Of a stretch of 64,000 bases of DNA, positions 43,181-51,888 are shown piece after piece. Numbering within the stretch: position 1 is the stretch's first letter; the number at the start of each line of letters is the position of its first letter. The DNA comes from Nocardia wallacei (GTDB lineage Bacteria > Actinomycetota > Actinomycetes > Mycobacteriales > Mycobacteriaceae), in the NCBI RefSeq assembly GCF_014466955.1, contig NZ_AP023396.1:6138001-6202000 (forward strand), given 5' to 3'. Both the position numbers and the translations under genes were made by a program. Under the pieces are notes generated by a model that was given only the letters and a program-made list of their open reading frames with translations, was not told where the DNA came from and did not search any database.

Positions 43181-44923
43181 CTAACTCGGCACGACCGGAT
43201 GGTCGCGGACGTCGCCGTGCGGGTTGCGCCGGAATCCCACGTGCGCCTCGGCCCGCATTCGCTCGATCATGTGCGGGTAGTGCAGTTCGAACGCCGGACG
43301 CTCCGACCGGATGCGCGGCAACTCGTAGAAATTGTGCCGCGGCGGCGGGCAGGTGGTGGCCCACTCCAGCGAACTGCCGTAACCCCACGGATCGTCCACC
43401 GTGACGACCTCACCGTAGCGGTAGCTCTTGAAGACGTTCCAGATGAACGGCAACACCGAGGCGCCCAGGATGAAGGCGCCGATAGTCGAAATCGTGTTCA
43501 ACAGCGTGAAATTGTCCGTCGGGAGGTAGTCGGCGTAGCGGCGCGGAAATCCCTCGGCACCCGCCCAGTGCTGCACCAGGAACGTGGTGTGGAAGCCGAC
43601 GAATGTGGTCCAGAAGTGCCATTTTCCGAGCCGCTCGTCCAGCATCCGGCCGGTCATCTTCGGGAACCAGAAGTAGATGCCGGCGTAGGTGGCGAACGCG
43701 ATCGTCCCGAACAGCACGTAGTGGAAGTGCGCCACGACGAAATAGCTGTCCGAGACGTGGAAGTCCAGCGGCGGGCTGGCCAGGATGACACCCGACAGCC
43801 CACCGAACAGGAACGTCACGATGAAGCCGACCGAGAACAGCATCGGCGACTCGAAGGTCAACTGCCCCTTCCACATCGTGCCGATCCAGTTGAAGAACTT
43901 CACGCCCGTCGGCACCGCGATCAGGAACGTCATGAACGAGAAGAACGGCAGCAGCACCGCACCGGTGGCGAACATGTGGTGCGCCCACACGGCGATGGAC
44001 AGGGCCGCGATCGCGAACGTCGCGTAGACCAGGGCGGTGTATCCGAAGATCGGCTTGCGGCTGAATACGGGGAAGATCTCCGTCACGATGCCGAAGAACG
44101 GCAGCGCGATGATGTACACCTCCGGATGCCCGAAGTACCAGAACAGGTGCTGATACAGGATCGGCCCGCCGCTCGCCGCGTCGTAGATGTGGCCGCCGAG
44201 GTGCCGGTCGTAGGCCAGCGCCATCAGCGCCGCGGTGAGAATGGGGAAGGCCAGCAGGATCAGCACGCTGGTGACGACGATGTTCCAGGTGAAGATCGGC
44301 ATCCGGAACAGGGTCATTCCCGGGCAGCGCAGGCACACCACGGTCGTGATCATGTTGACGCCGCCGAGAATGGTGCCCAGACCCGAGACCGCGAGGCCGA
44401 GAATCCACAGGTCCGCGCCGACGCCCGGGGCGTGCACGATATCCGACAGCGGGGTGTAGGCGGTCCAGCCGAAATCGGCCGCGCCGCCCGGGGTGACGAA
44501 ACCGGCCGTCGCCATCGTCGCGCCGAACAGATACAGCCAATAGCTGAAGGCGTTGAGACGCGGGAAGGCCACGTCCGGTGCGCCGATCTGCAAGGGCAGC
44601 ACGATATTCGCGAACGCGAACACGATGGCGGTGGCGTAGAACAGCAGCATGATCGTGCCGTGCATGGTGAACAGCTGATTGAACTGTTCCGGCGACAGGA
44701 ATTGCAGACCCGGACGCGCCAATTCGCCGCGCATCAGCAGCGCCATCACGCCGCCGATGAGGAAGAATGTCATGGCCGTGGTCAGATACATCTGGCCCAG
44801 CATCTTCGGGTCTGTCGTGGTGATCGCCTTGTACAGGAACGACCCTTTCGGGCCGCCTCGCGCCGGATAGGGCCGCACGGCCTCGAGCTGGTCCTCCGGT
44901 TTCGGAGATACAGCAGTCAACAC
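43181..44923 (-). CDS. ctaD: Cytochrome c oxidase subunit I (aa3 type)
   Basis: 580 residues, 12 membrane helices. Heme and copper ligands are in the expected blocks: [11 protein letters not shown] (low-spin heme His), [19 protein letters not shown] (CuB His and cross-linked Tyr), the HH of WAHHMFATG, and [11 protein letters not shown] (heme a3/a His). It reduces O2 to water at the end of respiration and pumps protons. The GTG at 44923 lies two bases after GGAGG; the adjacent TTG (44920) would have better spacing. No other oxidase subunit genes are nearby, the usual dispersed arrangement in Mycobacteriales. Confidence 0.96.
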   Translation of the reverse strand: MLTAVSPKPEDQLEAVRPYPARGGPKGSFLYKAITTTDPKMLGQMYLTTAMTFFLIGGVMALLMRGELARPGLQFLSPEQFNQLFTMHGTIMLLFYATAIVFAFANIVLPLQIGAPDVAFPRLNAFSYWLYLFGATMATAGFVTPGGAADFGWTAYTPLSDIVHAPGVGADLWILGLAVSGLGTILGGVNMITTVVCLRCPGMTLFRMPIFTWNIVVTSVLILLAFPILTAALMALAYDRHLGGHIYDAASGGPILYQHLFWYFGHPEVYIIALPFFGIVTEIFPVFSRKPIFGYTALVYATFAIAALSIAVWAHHMFATGAVLLPFFSFMTFLIAVPTGVKFFNWIGTMWKGQLTFESPMLFSVGFIVTFLFGGLSGVILASPPLDFHVSDSYFVVAHFHYVLFGTIAFATYAGIYFWFPKMTGRMLDERLGKWHFWTTFVGFHTTFLVQHWAGAEGFPRRYADYLPTDNFTLLNTISTIGAFILGASVLPFIWNVFKSYRYGEVVTVDDPWGYGSSLEWATTCPPPRHNFYELPRIRSERPAFELHYPHMIERMRAEAHVGFRRNPHGDVRDHPVVPS

Positions 44924-45083
44924 ATCCTCCTAGGTCGTTCCCGCAACTCGTCCGCGCTGACGGAACCGGCATATGAAACCCACGAATGACGCGCACACCG
45001 AACGCAAGCAGCATACTTGCAGCTATTCAACGGCGTGCGGGGAACACTCCGGACGCTCGTCGGGCCCGGGGCCGCGGACGGCG

Positions 45084-45116
45084 GCAGGCCCCGCGTCCGG
45101 TGGGCGCGGGGCCTGC
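45084..45116 (-). terminator. Hairpin downstream of the glycosyltransferase gene
   Basis: GCAGGCCCCGCG pairs perfectly with CGCGGGGCCTGC (12 bp) around a 9-base loop, 20 bases beyond the glycosyltransferase stop. There is no T run, as is common for actinobacterial terminators. Confidence 0.6.
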
Positions 45117-45136
45117 GTATCGAGAGGGAACTGCCG

Positions 45137-47326
45137 TCAGGAGGTCGGCTGGGTCAGGTCGTAGACCGTGGTGCCACCGACCGTGGTGGCGGTGAAGTGC
45201 TCCTGCACCCACGCGGTGATCTCCGCCGCCGATCCGGAACCGCCGCCCGGACCGCCCATGCCGCCACCGGCGATGAAGTAGCGCACCTCCCCGTTCGCGA
45301 CATACCGCTGGAACTGTGCCAGCGTCGGAGCATCGTCACTACCGGTGAACCCGCCGATCGCGATAATCGATGTGCCGGTGGACAATTCGAGCCCGCCCGC
45401 CGACTGCGCCCCGACCGTCGCCGCCGCCCACCGGTTGGTGGTGCCCTTCAGCAACTGCTGCAATTCGGCATTGTTGCTCGCGGAGCCGCCGGGTATGGCG
45501 CCGCTGCCACTGGCTGCGACATCGCCGGGAGCTGTGGCGGACACGGTGCCACCGCCCGAGGCGGAGCCGGCGCCACTGGCCGAGGCATCACCAGCGGCGA
45601 TGGCGGAGTTGGTATTCGGAGCACCGCCGGTACCGGTGCCACTACCGGAGGAGGCGGTGTTCGAGGCATCGCCCGTACCGCTTCCCGCGCCGGGCATCTG
45701 CCCTGGCGTGCCGTCGCCCGCACGGGCGCCGAGGCCCCGGCCGGCACCGCCCGCGGCTCCGTCGGGCCGCGCATCGCCGCCCGCTCCACCGGGGCCGCCC
45801 ATGCCGTGGCCGGTCTGCGGGCCGGAGGTCGGGATGGAGCCGCTGTGCGCCGTGGTGACGGTGTCGATGGTGTAGGCCGTCGCGCCGCCGAGCCCGAACA
45901 GCAGGCCCGCCGCCGCCACGACCACCGTGAGGCGGCCGAGCCGGTGCGCACCGGCGACCAGGACCAGCGCGACCACGATCGAGCCGACCAGCACCGCCCA
46001 CCGCAGCGCGGGGAACCAGTCCGGAGTTCGGCCGAGCAGCACGAAGTTCCACACGCCGGTCGCCGCGAGCATGCTCGCCAGCACCGCACGTACCGCGAAA
46101 CGGTCTCGCTCACACCATAATTCGGCCGCGGAGAGACCGACCAGCGCCGCGATCGCGGGCGCCAGCGCGACGGTGTAGTACGGATGAATCGTGCCCTGCA
46201 TGAAGCTGAACACCACCCCTGTGACGAGAAGCCAACCGCCCCAGAGGATCAACGCCGCTCGCGTCCGGTCCGTGCGCGGCGCGCGCCGGGTCAGCCACAG
46301 TCCCGCGACGAGCCCGATCAGCGCGGCGGGCAGCAGCCAGGAGATCTCCGTGCCCATCGAATCGCCGAACAACCGCGTGATTCCGGTGCTGCCGCCGAAG
46401 CCGGTGTTGGCACCGCCTCCACCACCGCCCCCGCCGCCGTTGCCCTCGCCGCCGAGCACCCGGCCCAGTCCGTTGTAGCCCAGCGCCAGCTCCAGCAGGC
46501 TGTTGTCGGTGGAACCGCCGATGTACGGCCGCGAGCCGCTCGGCCACAACTCGACCAGCAGGATGTACCAGCCGGCCGAGACCACGACCGCGAGCAGCGC
46601 GCCGAGGAGCTTTCCGATCCGCTGCCAGAATCCGATCGGGGCGGCGAGCAGGAACACCAGCGCGAACGCGGGCAGCACCAGGAACGCCTGCATCATCTTG
46701 GTCAGGAAGCCGAATCCGATCGCCGCCCCGGCGAGCGCGAGCCAGCGCCCGCTGCCGCGCTCGGTCGCGCGCACCGTGCAGTACGCGGCGGCGACCAGCA
46801 GAAACACCAGCAGCGCATCGGGGTTGTTGAATCGGAACATCAGCGCGGCCACCGGCGTGAGCGCGAGCACGCTACCCGCCAGCAAGCCGGCGCCCGGCCC
46901 GCTCCAGCGCCGGACCGCGGCGTAGACCAGGCCGACCGAAGCCACCCCCAGCAGCGCCTGCGGCAACAGCATGGAGAACGAACCGAAGCCGAACAGCTTC
47001 CCCGACAGGCCCATCAGCCACAACGACGCGGGCGGCTTGTCGACGGTGATGGCATTACCCGCGTCCAGCGAACCGAACAGCAACGCCTTCCAACTCTGCG
47101 TGCCCGCCTGCGCGGCGGCGGCGTAATACTCGTTCGCCCAGCCGTTTTCACTCAACGCCCACAGATAGGCGACGGCCGTGGCGGCCAGCAGTACCAGCAG
47201 CGCGGGAACAGCCCAGCGCGGCCGATCCGGTGGCCCGCCCGCACGGCGGTGCCGATGCCGTCGTCGGTCCGGCGGACTCGGGGGTGGCGGCGTCTCTCGC
47301 CGCACGGGCGCCTCGATCGTGGTCAT
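45137..47326 (-). CDS. ArnT-like glycosyltransferase, family 39 type
   Basis: 729 residues. Polar Pro/Arg-rich N-terminus, then about 11 membrane helices. NGWANEYYAAAAQAGTQSWK with the DAGNAITVDKPP segment is the extracytoplasmic loop carrying the catalytic Asp region of GT-C enzymes; FNNPDALLVFLL and FLTKMMQAFLVLP follow. It likely transfers a sugar from a polyprenyl phosphate to an envelope acceptor. A run of nine Gly occurs around residue 300, and a Gly/Ser/Ala/Thr-rich linker (about 520-620) separates a C-terminal domain (LKGTTNRWAAATVGAQSAGG). The ATG has GAGAGG six bases upstream. Confidence 0.88.
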   Translation of the reverse strand: MTTIEAPVRRETPPPPSPPDRRRHRHRRAGGPPDRPRWAVPALLVLLAATAVAYLWALSENGWANEYYAAAAQAGTQSWKALLFGSLDAGNAITVDKPPASLWLMGLSGKLFGFGSFSMLLPQALLGVASVGLVYAAVRRWSGPGAGLLAGSVLALTPVAALMFRFNNPDALLVFLLVAAAYCTVRATERGSGRWLALAGAAIGFGFLTKMMQAFLVLPAFALVFLLAAPIGFWQRIGKLLGALLAVVVSAGWYILLVELWPSGSRPYIGGSTDNSLLELALGYNGLGRVLGGEGNGGGGGGGGGANTGFGGSTGITRLFGDSMGTEISWLLPAALIGLVAGLWLTRRAPRTDRTRAALILWGGWLLVTGVVFSFMQGTIHPYYTVALAPAIAALVGLSAAELWCERDRFAVRAVLASMLAATGVWNFVLLGRTPDWFPALRWAVLVGSIVVALVLVAGAHRLGRLTVVVAAAGLLFGLGGATAYTIDTVTTAHSGSIPTSGPQTGHGMGGPGGAGGDARPDGAAGGAGRGLGARAGDGTPGQMPGAGSGTGDASNTASSGSGTGTGGAPNTNSAIAAGDASASGAGSASGGGTVSATAPGDVAASGSGAIPGGSASNNAELQQLLKGTTNRWAAATVGAQSAGGLELSTGTSIIAIGGFTGSDDAPTLAQFQRYVANGEVRYFIAGGGMGGPGGGSGSAAEITAWVQEHFTATTVGGTTVYDLTQPTS

Positions 47327-47497
47327 ATCGGTCCTCTCGTGTCTCGATCCCATGGTCGAGCCACCAACTGGGTCCGCCGTCTGCCCACGCTGTGGTGTTG
47401 CTGTGAGCCCCCTGCGCCCACCCATCCCGCACCACCAGCCGATTAGCCCTCCCCCACCCCCATCCGCTATCGTTTACCCGTCGCCGAACGGCACAAT

Positions 47498-47573
47498 GCG
47501 GATGTAGCGCAGCTGGTAGCGCATCACCTTGCCAAGGTGAGGGTCGCGGGTTCGAATCCCGTCATCCGCTCCA
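47498..47573 (+). tRNA. tRNA-Gly, anticodon GCC
   Basis: 76 bases including an encoded CCA (47571-47573). The acceptor GCGGATG pairs with CATCCGC. The anticodon arm is CACC-TTGCCAA-GGTG with GCC at 47531-47533; the T arm is GCGGG-TTCGAAT-CCCGT. It reads GGC/GGU, the major glycine codons. A degenerate Uma2-like gene lies just downstream. Confidence 0.96.
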
Positions 47574-47633
47574 CGAATCAACGGATAGCCGGGGAAATTC
47601 ACCAGCCAGATCGAGCTGCGGGAGGGCACGGCC

Positions 47634-48170
47634 GTGCGGGCTCGAGGCGGATCAGCCGAGCACCAGGACTGCAGCGTCGAGTTCCGAAATGCGTTGCGCC
47701 GCTGCGCTCATGACGCCATGACGACTCAGCCGGGGCATTGCTGGCGCGCCACAACCGAAACGGACGTCCTCTTCGGCGAACCCGGAAAATCCGACTTCTC
47801 GACCCCAGACTTCCTGGTCTACCGCTGCCTCGAAAGTCCGTACCAGGACATCCGCGCCACCGACGTCCACATCGCAGGAGTAGTACTGTCTCCCTCCGAT
47901 ACCGAGCGTGACATCGAGGCACAGAAGGCTCAATATGCGAGTGCGGGTATCCCCTGGTATTGGGAAGTCCTCCTCGGCAACAACCGTTCCATAGCAATCG
48001 TTCGGGCCTACGCCCTCGCAACAGGCCACGGACGCTTGCCGGCCGGGGCGTCACCACTGCGCCCCTCGAACTATGTCGTCGCCGGAGAATGGCCTGCCGC
48101 CACCACCGACGGAATCACGTTCGACTTCCCCTTCCCCATCCAGATCCCGTGGAAAGAACTGGAGTTCTGA
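47634..48170 (+). CDS. Uma2-like (PD-(D/E)XK) protein, N-terminally divergent, possibly degenerate
   Basis: 178 residues. The C-terminal part follows the Uma2 pattern: STPDFLVYRC (PD), then VVLSPSDTERDIEAQKAQYA and GIPWYWEVLL. The usual N-terminal RYELIDGE half is not recognisable, and the catalytic Glu of the expected E-V-x-SP block is Gly (IAGVVLSPSD). The enzyme may therefore be inactive. The GTG has GGAGG eight bases upstream; an ATG at 47718 is an alternative start. It lies 60 bases after tRNA-Gly, a common site for inserted genes, and its codon use is less GC-biased than its neighbours. Confidence 0.6.
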   Translation: MRARGGSAEHQDCSVEFRNALRRCAHDAMTTQPGHCWRATTETDVLFGEPGKSDFSTPDFLVYRCLESPYQDIRATDVHIAGVVLSPSDTERDIEAQKAQYASAGIPWYWEVLLGNNRSIAIVRAYALATGHGRLPAGASPLRPSNYVVAGEWPAATTDGITFDFPFPIQIPWKELEF

Positions 48171-48216
48171 CCCCGGAACCCGCACTGCGCCAATACATTC
48201 CAGTGGGCCGCCGAGC

Positions 48217-48993
48217 TCAGGATCCGGCGTGGCTCTCGGCCGACAATTCCCGCCCCACGTTGGCGGCGGTTTCCTGGAGTAGCGGGATGATGGTGTTCAT
48301 GTCCAGGCCCGAGACTCGGGATTGGGGGCCGGAGATGGAGATGGCGGCTCGGGTGGGGGCATCGGGGATGGCTACGGCGAAGCAGCGGACGCCTATTTCT
48401 TGTTCGCCGTCGTCCTGCGCATAGCCCTGGATGCGGATGCGGTCTATCTCGGTGCGCAGGACGGCGGGGTCGGTGAGGGTGTGGGGGGTGCGGGGGCTCA
48501 TGGACAGGCGGGCGAGGACGCGGTCTGCTTCTTCGGGGGCGAGCGTGGCCAGCACGGCCTTGCCGACGGCGGTGCAGTGCAGGTCGACGCGCTGACCGAC
48601 CTCGGTGAACATCCGCATGGCGTGCGGCGAGGGCACCTGCGCGACATAGACGACCTGGTCGCCGTCGAGCACGGCCATATTGGAGGTCTCACCGGTCTGA
48701 TCACGCAGGCGCGTCAGGTGCGGCCGGGCCGAGGCGCCGAGCACCCGGCCGGCCGTCTCACCGAGCCGAATCAGTCTCGGCCCCAACGAATACCGCCGCG
48801 ACGGCTGCTGACGGATGTAGCCACCCACGATCAGCGTGCGCAGCAACCGGTGAATGGTCGGCTGCGGCAACCCGGACGCCTCGGCGAGCTGCGACAGCGT
48901 GGCCTCACCGCCCGCGTCGGTCACCAGTTCCAGCAGTTCGAAGGCGCGGTCGACGGACTGCACCCCGCCGGTCCGCGGGCCCGCTTCGGTCAC
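48217..48993 (-). CDS. IclR family transcriptional regulator
   Basis: 258 residues. A winged HTH (about 8-70: VQSVDRAFELLELVTDAGGE, LSQLAEASGLPQPTIHRLLR) precedes the IclR effector domain (LHCTAVGKAVLATLAPEE, GEQEIGVRCFAVAIPD). AllR-type members sense glyoxylate/allantoin products and repress purine-ureide genes, which fits the surrounding cluster. The GTG at 48993 has AAGGAG four to five bases upstream; an ATG at 49029 is less likely. The TTCC-N7-GGAA dyad at 49043-49057 precedes it. Confidence 0.92.
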   Translation of the reverse strand: MTEAGPRTGGVQSVDRAFELLELVTDAGGEATLSQLAEASGLPQPTIHRLLRTLIVGGYIRQQPSRRYSLGPRLIRLGETAGRVLGASARPHLTRLRDQTGETSNMAVLDGDQVVYVAQVPSPHAMRMFTEVGQRVDLHCTAVGKAVLATLAPEEADRVLARLSMSPRTPHTLTDPAVLRTEIDRIRIQGYAQDDGEQEIGVRCFAVAIPDAPTRAAISISGPQSRVSGLDMNTIIPLLQETAANVGRELSAESHAGS

Positions 48994-49042
48994 GGCGCTC
49001 CTTCCCTCGTCGATGGGCAGCCCTACCATTCTCGCAGCCGGG

Positions 49043-49057
49043 TTCCACTTGGCGGAA
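49043..49057. promoter_or_regulatory. Candidate IclR operator 1 (TTCC-N7-GGAA)
   Basis: TTCCACTTGGCGGAA lies 50 bases before iclR and after the uricase stop. Its arms and spacing match the two other sites in this cluster, suggesting autoregulation. Confidence 0.5.
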
Positions 49058-49080
49058 GTTCGTACCGCGGAATCGACAAC

Positions 49081-49986
49081 CTAGCAAAAGCCGGGGATCC
49101 CCTGCCACGCCGCGCCCGGCTCGGTGGCGTCGTCCCGCTCGACGGTGGCTTCGATCAGGCCGTACGGGCGGTCCGCCGCGATGAACACCTCGCCCGGGTT
49201 GTCGAGGCCGAAAGGCGCCAGGTCGTAACGGAAGTGGTGCTTGTTGGGCGCGGAGAAGCGAATCTCCGCCACCTCCCGATGCTGCTCCAGCACCGCCCGG
49301 CCCATGCTGTAGAGGGTCTGCTGCAGGGCGTGCGAGTGCACAGCGGCGAACTGGCGCAACAGGATCGACCGGATGGAGTCGTAGGACTTGTCCCAGTCGA
49401 TCTCCGTGTGGTCGTAGCGCCAGCGGGTGACCAGCGACGTCGCCATGATCCGGTCGTCGGTCTCGGCCAGCGTCGTGTACTTGTCCTTGAAGTAGCCGCG
49501 GAATTCCGACCCGGTCGACTTCAGCACCACCAGGTCCTTGATGCCGGATACGACGTGCGCGCGCCGATCCGGCCCCACGCCGTCCACGTTGATCACCGTG
49601 GTCCGCACGCCGCCACCACGGTGCACGAAGGAGTGGTCGTGGCCGATTCCGTCGACGGGGATTCTGTCCCATGCGTATTCGTCGAGTTCGATGCGCGCGC
49701 CGTCGGCGCCGGGACAGCGGGCGATGAAGTGGTCGGCGAGCAGGAGGCCGAAGTCCTCGATCGCCGCCACGCCGTGTTCCTTCGCGAAGGCGAACACGGT
49801 GTTTTTCTGGGTGTCGGTGGGCAGAACGTCACGCTGGTCGCCGGTGATGTGGGCGTCGGCGAACCGACCGCGCAGCGAGGTGGAGACATTGAGATCGCGA
49901 ATGGAGTGCCGCGCTGTGTCGCGATGGACGCGCACGAGTCGGTTCTCGGCCTTGCCGTACTGATTGGGCCCGAGCTGGATGGCCAT
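49081..49986 (-). CDS. Urate oxidase (uricase)
   Basis: 301 residues, the standard tunnelling-fold uricase length. The catalytic elements are YGKAENRLVRV (Lys12), VLPTDTQKNTVFAFAKEHG (Thr) and SAPNKHHFRYDL (His), with the intervening VLKSTGSEFRGY block. It oxidises urate with O2 to 5-hydroxyisourate and H2O2, without cofactor. Third gene of the uraD-pucM-uricase-iclR run on this strand; seven bases separate it from the hydrolase gene upstream. Confidence 0.96.
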   Translation of the reverse strand: MAIQLGPNQYGKAENRLVRVHRDTARHSIRDLNVSTSLRGRFADAHITGDQRDVLPTDTQKNTVFAFAKEHGVAAIEDFGLLLADHFIARCPGADGARIELDEYAWDRIPVDGIGHDHSFVHRGGGVRTTVINVDGVGPDRRAHVVSGIKDLVVLKSTGSEFRGYFKDKYTTLAETDDRIMATSLVTRWRYDHTEIDWDKSYDSIRSILLRQFAAVHSHALQQTLYSMGRAVLEQHREVAEIRFSAPNKHHFRYDLAPFGLDNPGEVFIAADRPYGLIEATVERDDATEPGAAWQGIPGFC

Positions 49987-49992
49987 GACTGT

Positions 49993-50328
49993 TCAACTCC
50001 CTCGATAGGTGGATGTGGCGAACGGGGACAGCAGCAGCGGCACGTGGTGGTGCTGCGCGGGGTCGGCGACGGTGAAGGTCACGACCGCCTCGGGAAAGAA
50101 GTGCTCGCGGGCGCCGAAGTAGGCCGCAGTGTCGAAGGTCAGGCGATAGTCGCCCGGGGTCACCGTCGCGGGTCCGATCGCGGATACGCGGCCGTCGTCG
50201 TCGGTGTGCGCGGCGCCCAACTCCCGCCAATTCCCGGCCACGCGAAACTCCAGGCGCACCGGGATATTTCGCGCCGGTACCCCCGCTGCGGTGTCGAGCA
50301 CGTGTGTGGTGATGGCACTGCGACTCAT
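49993..50328 (-). CDS. 5-hydroxyisourate hydrolase (transthyretin-like)
   Basis: 111 residues. ITTHVLDTAAGVPARNIPV at the N-terminus and the terminal tetrapeptide signature YRGS are diagnostic for HIU hydrolase; the HVPLLLSPF block supplies further active-site residues. It opens 5-hydroxyisourate to OHCU. The ATG overlaps the stop of the OHCU decarboxylase gene (ATGA), and uricase follows directly, so the three enzymes of urate-to-allantoin conversion are coupled. Confidence 0.95.
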   Translation of the reverse strand: MSRSAITTHVLDTAAGVPARNIPVRLEFRVAGNWRELGAAHTDDDGRVSAIGPATVTPGDYRLTFDTAAYFGAREHFFPEAVVTFTVADPAQHHHVPLLLSPFATSTYRGS

Positions 50329-50822
50329 GGGGACACCGCCCCCTCCAGCCGCTTTCGTGCGATAGCGGCGAGTTCCCTTCGGGTGACCCGGATTTCGTCG
50401 ACCGGGTCGTTGTCCAGCCGACTCGTGAGGTCGGTGAGCAATTCCCGTCCGCCACGCCCCGCCGCGCACACCAGGTAGATGTGACCGAACTTGGTCTCGT
50501 AAGCCAGATTGCCGACCCGCAGGCGTTCGGCCAGGTCGGCGTCGGTGACATCGACACCCGACTGCTCGCGCGCGGCGCGGGAGCCGTGCGCGGTGGCCGC
50601 CCCGATCCGTGGATGGTCCGCCAGCGCCTGCCGCAGCTGCGCTTCGGTGAGCGCGAGCGCCGCGCTCTCGGCCAGCGCTACCAGGGCGTCGCGGTCGGCG
50701 TACGGGCGGGCGGCATCGACCGTGTCGACCCACTCCGCCACGCCCACAACATCTTTCAGCACCTCGCGCCAGGTTTCCGTGGGTAGCTCGTTGATACGGA
50801 AGATCGGGAGCGGTTCTGTCAC
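50325..50822 (-). CDS. uraD: 2-oxo-4-hydroxy-4-carboxy-5-ureidoimidazoline (OHCU) decarboxylase
   Basis: 165 residues, helical. ALADHPRIGAATAHGSRAAR contains the catalytic His and the substrate-binding segment; EQSGVDVTDADLAERL and LAYETKFGHIYLVCAAG are conserved family blocks. It converts OHCU to S-allantoin. The GTG at 50822 has GGAGG eight bases upstream. First gene of its operon, with a TTCT-N7-GGAA site 37 bases ahead. Confidence 0.94.
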   Translation of the reverse strand: MTEPLPIFRINELPTETWREVLKDVVGVAEWVDTVDAARPYADRDALVALAESAALALTEAQLRQALADHPRIGAATAHGSRAAREQSGVDVTDADLAERLRVGNLAYETKFGHIYLVCAAGRGGRELLTDLTSRLDNDPVDEIRVTRRELAAIARKRLEGAVSP

Positions 50823-50858
50823 CGGATACACCTCCGCCCGGGGAACCGGGGATCTTGA

Positions 50859-50873
50859 TTCTGCATTACGGAA
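50859..50873. promoter_or_regulatory. Candidate IclR operator 2 (TTCT-N7-GGAA)
   Basis: TTCTGCATTACGGAA, a near-palindrome with the arms and spacing of the other two sites, lies 37 bases before uraD. Confidence 0.5.
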
Positions 50874-50997
50874 TCTTACTTCCATCAGCGCCGAACCTAA
50901 GCCAGTCCAACACGCAGTGTCAACGGCCCACCGAAACTTCGGCACAAGTGTTGACCACCACACTTGCCACGGGTTACCGTCGAAGTACGGAAGTTAG

Positions 50998-51014
50998 ATT
51001 CCATAATATGGAAT
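50998..51014. promoter_or_regulatory. Candidate IclR operator 3, perfect palindrome
   Basis: ATTCCAT-AAT-ATGGAAT is a perfect 7-3-7 inverted repeat containing the TTCC-N7-GGAA core, 56 bases before hyi and about 125 bases from operator 2. It lies in the AT-rich divergent promoter region, unusual for this genome. Confidence 0.6.
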
Positions 51015-51069
51015 TCTATCGGAACGCTTGGCTCCCCCCGTCCGTGGGAGACGACCGAGAAGAGACCAA

Positions 51070-51888
51070 ATGACCCCACCACTCCCCTACGCGGTGAACC
51101 TCTCCATACTGTTCACCGAACTCCCCCTCCTGGACCGCCCCGCCGCGGCCAGGGCCACCGGATTCGACGCGGTGGAGTTCTGGTGGCCGTTCACCACCGC
51201 CACCCCCGGCGAGACCGACATCGAGGATTTCGTCCAGGCCGTCGAGCAGACCGGGGTGCGGCTGATCGGCCTCAACCTGTACGCCGGAGACATGCCCGGC
51301 GGCGACCGCGGCCTGGTGTCCTGGCCCGGCCGCGAGCAGGAGTTCGCCGACAGCGTCACCGTCGCCGCGCGGATCGGCCGACGACTGGGCTGCCGAGCGT
51401 TCAACGCGTTGTACGGCAACAGGATCGACGGCATCGACCCCGCCCAGCAGGACGAGCTGGCCGTGCGCAATCTCGCACTGGCGGCAGACGCTCTCGCCGA
51501 AATCGACGGCACCGTGCTGCTCGAACCGGTCAGCGCGATCGCCGCCTACCCGTTGCGGTCGGCGGCCGACGTGGTCGGCGTGCTCGACCGGGTCCGCGCC
51601 GCGCACGGCTCGCCGAACCTGGGCCTGCTCGCCGACCTCTACCACCTCGCCACCAACGGCGACGACCTGGACCAGGTCATCGAACGCTACGGCGACCGCA
51701 TCGCCCACGTGCAGATCGCCGACGCCCCCGGCCGCCACGAGCCCGGAACCGGCGACCTCGATCTCTTCGGTTACGTCGACAAGCTCGGCGCGGCCGGCTA
51801 CCGCGGCTACATCGCCGCCGAATACGTCCCCACCGGCGCCAGCGCCGACAGCCTGGCCTGGCTGCCCACGACAAGGAGCAACGCATGA
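51070..51888 (+). CDS. hyi: Hydroxypyruvate isomerase (TIM-barrel, Hyi type)
   Basis: 272 residues. YAVNLSILFTELPLLDRPAA opens the barrel; GFDAVEFWWPF, the VLLEPVSAI (Glu) and LLADLYHLATNG (metal-binding Asp/His) blocks, HVQIADAPGRHEPGTG and FGYVDKLGAAGYRGYIAAEY match Hyi. It interconverts hydroxypyruvate and tartronate semialdehyde. The ATG at 51070 follows a GAGA-rich weak ribosome site. The stop overlaps glxR by ATGA. Confidence 0.93.
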   Translation: MTPPLPYAVNLSILFTELPLLDRPAAARATGFDAVEFWWPFTTATPGETDIEDFVQAVEQTGVRLIGLNLYAGDMPGGDRGLVSWPGREQEFADSVTVAARIGRRLGCRAFNALYGNRIDGIDPAQQDELAVRNLALAADALAEIDGTVLLEPVSAIAAYPLRSAADVVGVLDRVRAAHGSPNLGLLADLYHLATNGDDLDQVIERYGDRIAHVQIADAPGRHEPGTGDLDLFGYVDKLGAAGYRGYIAAEYVPTGASADSLAWLPTTRSNA

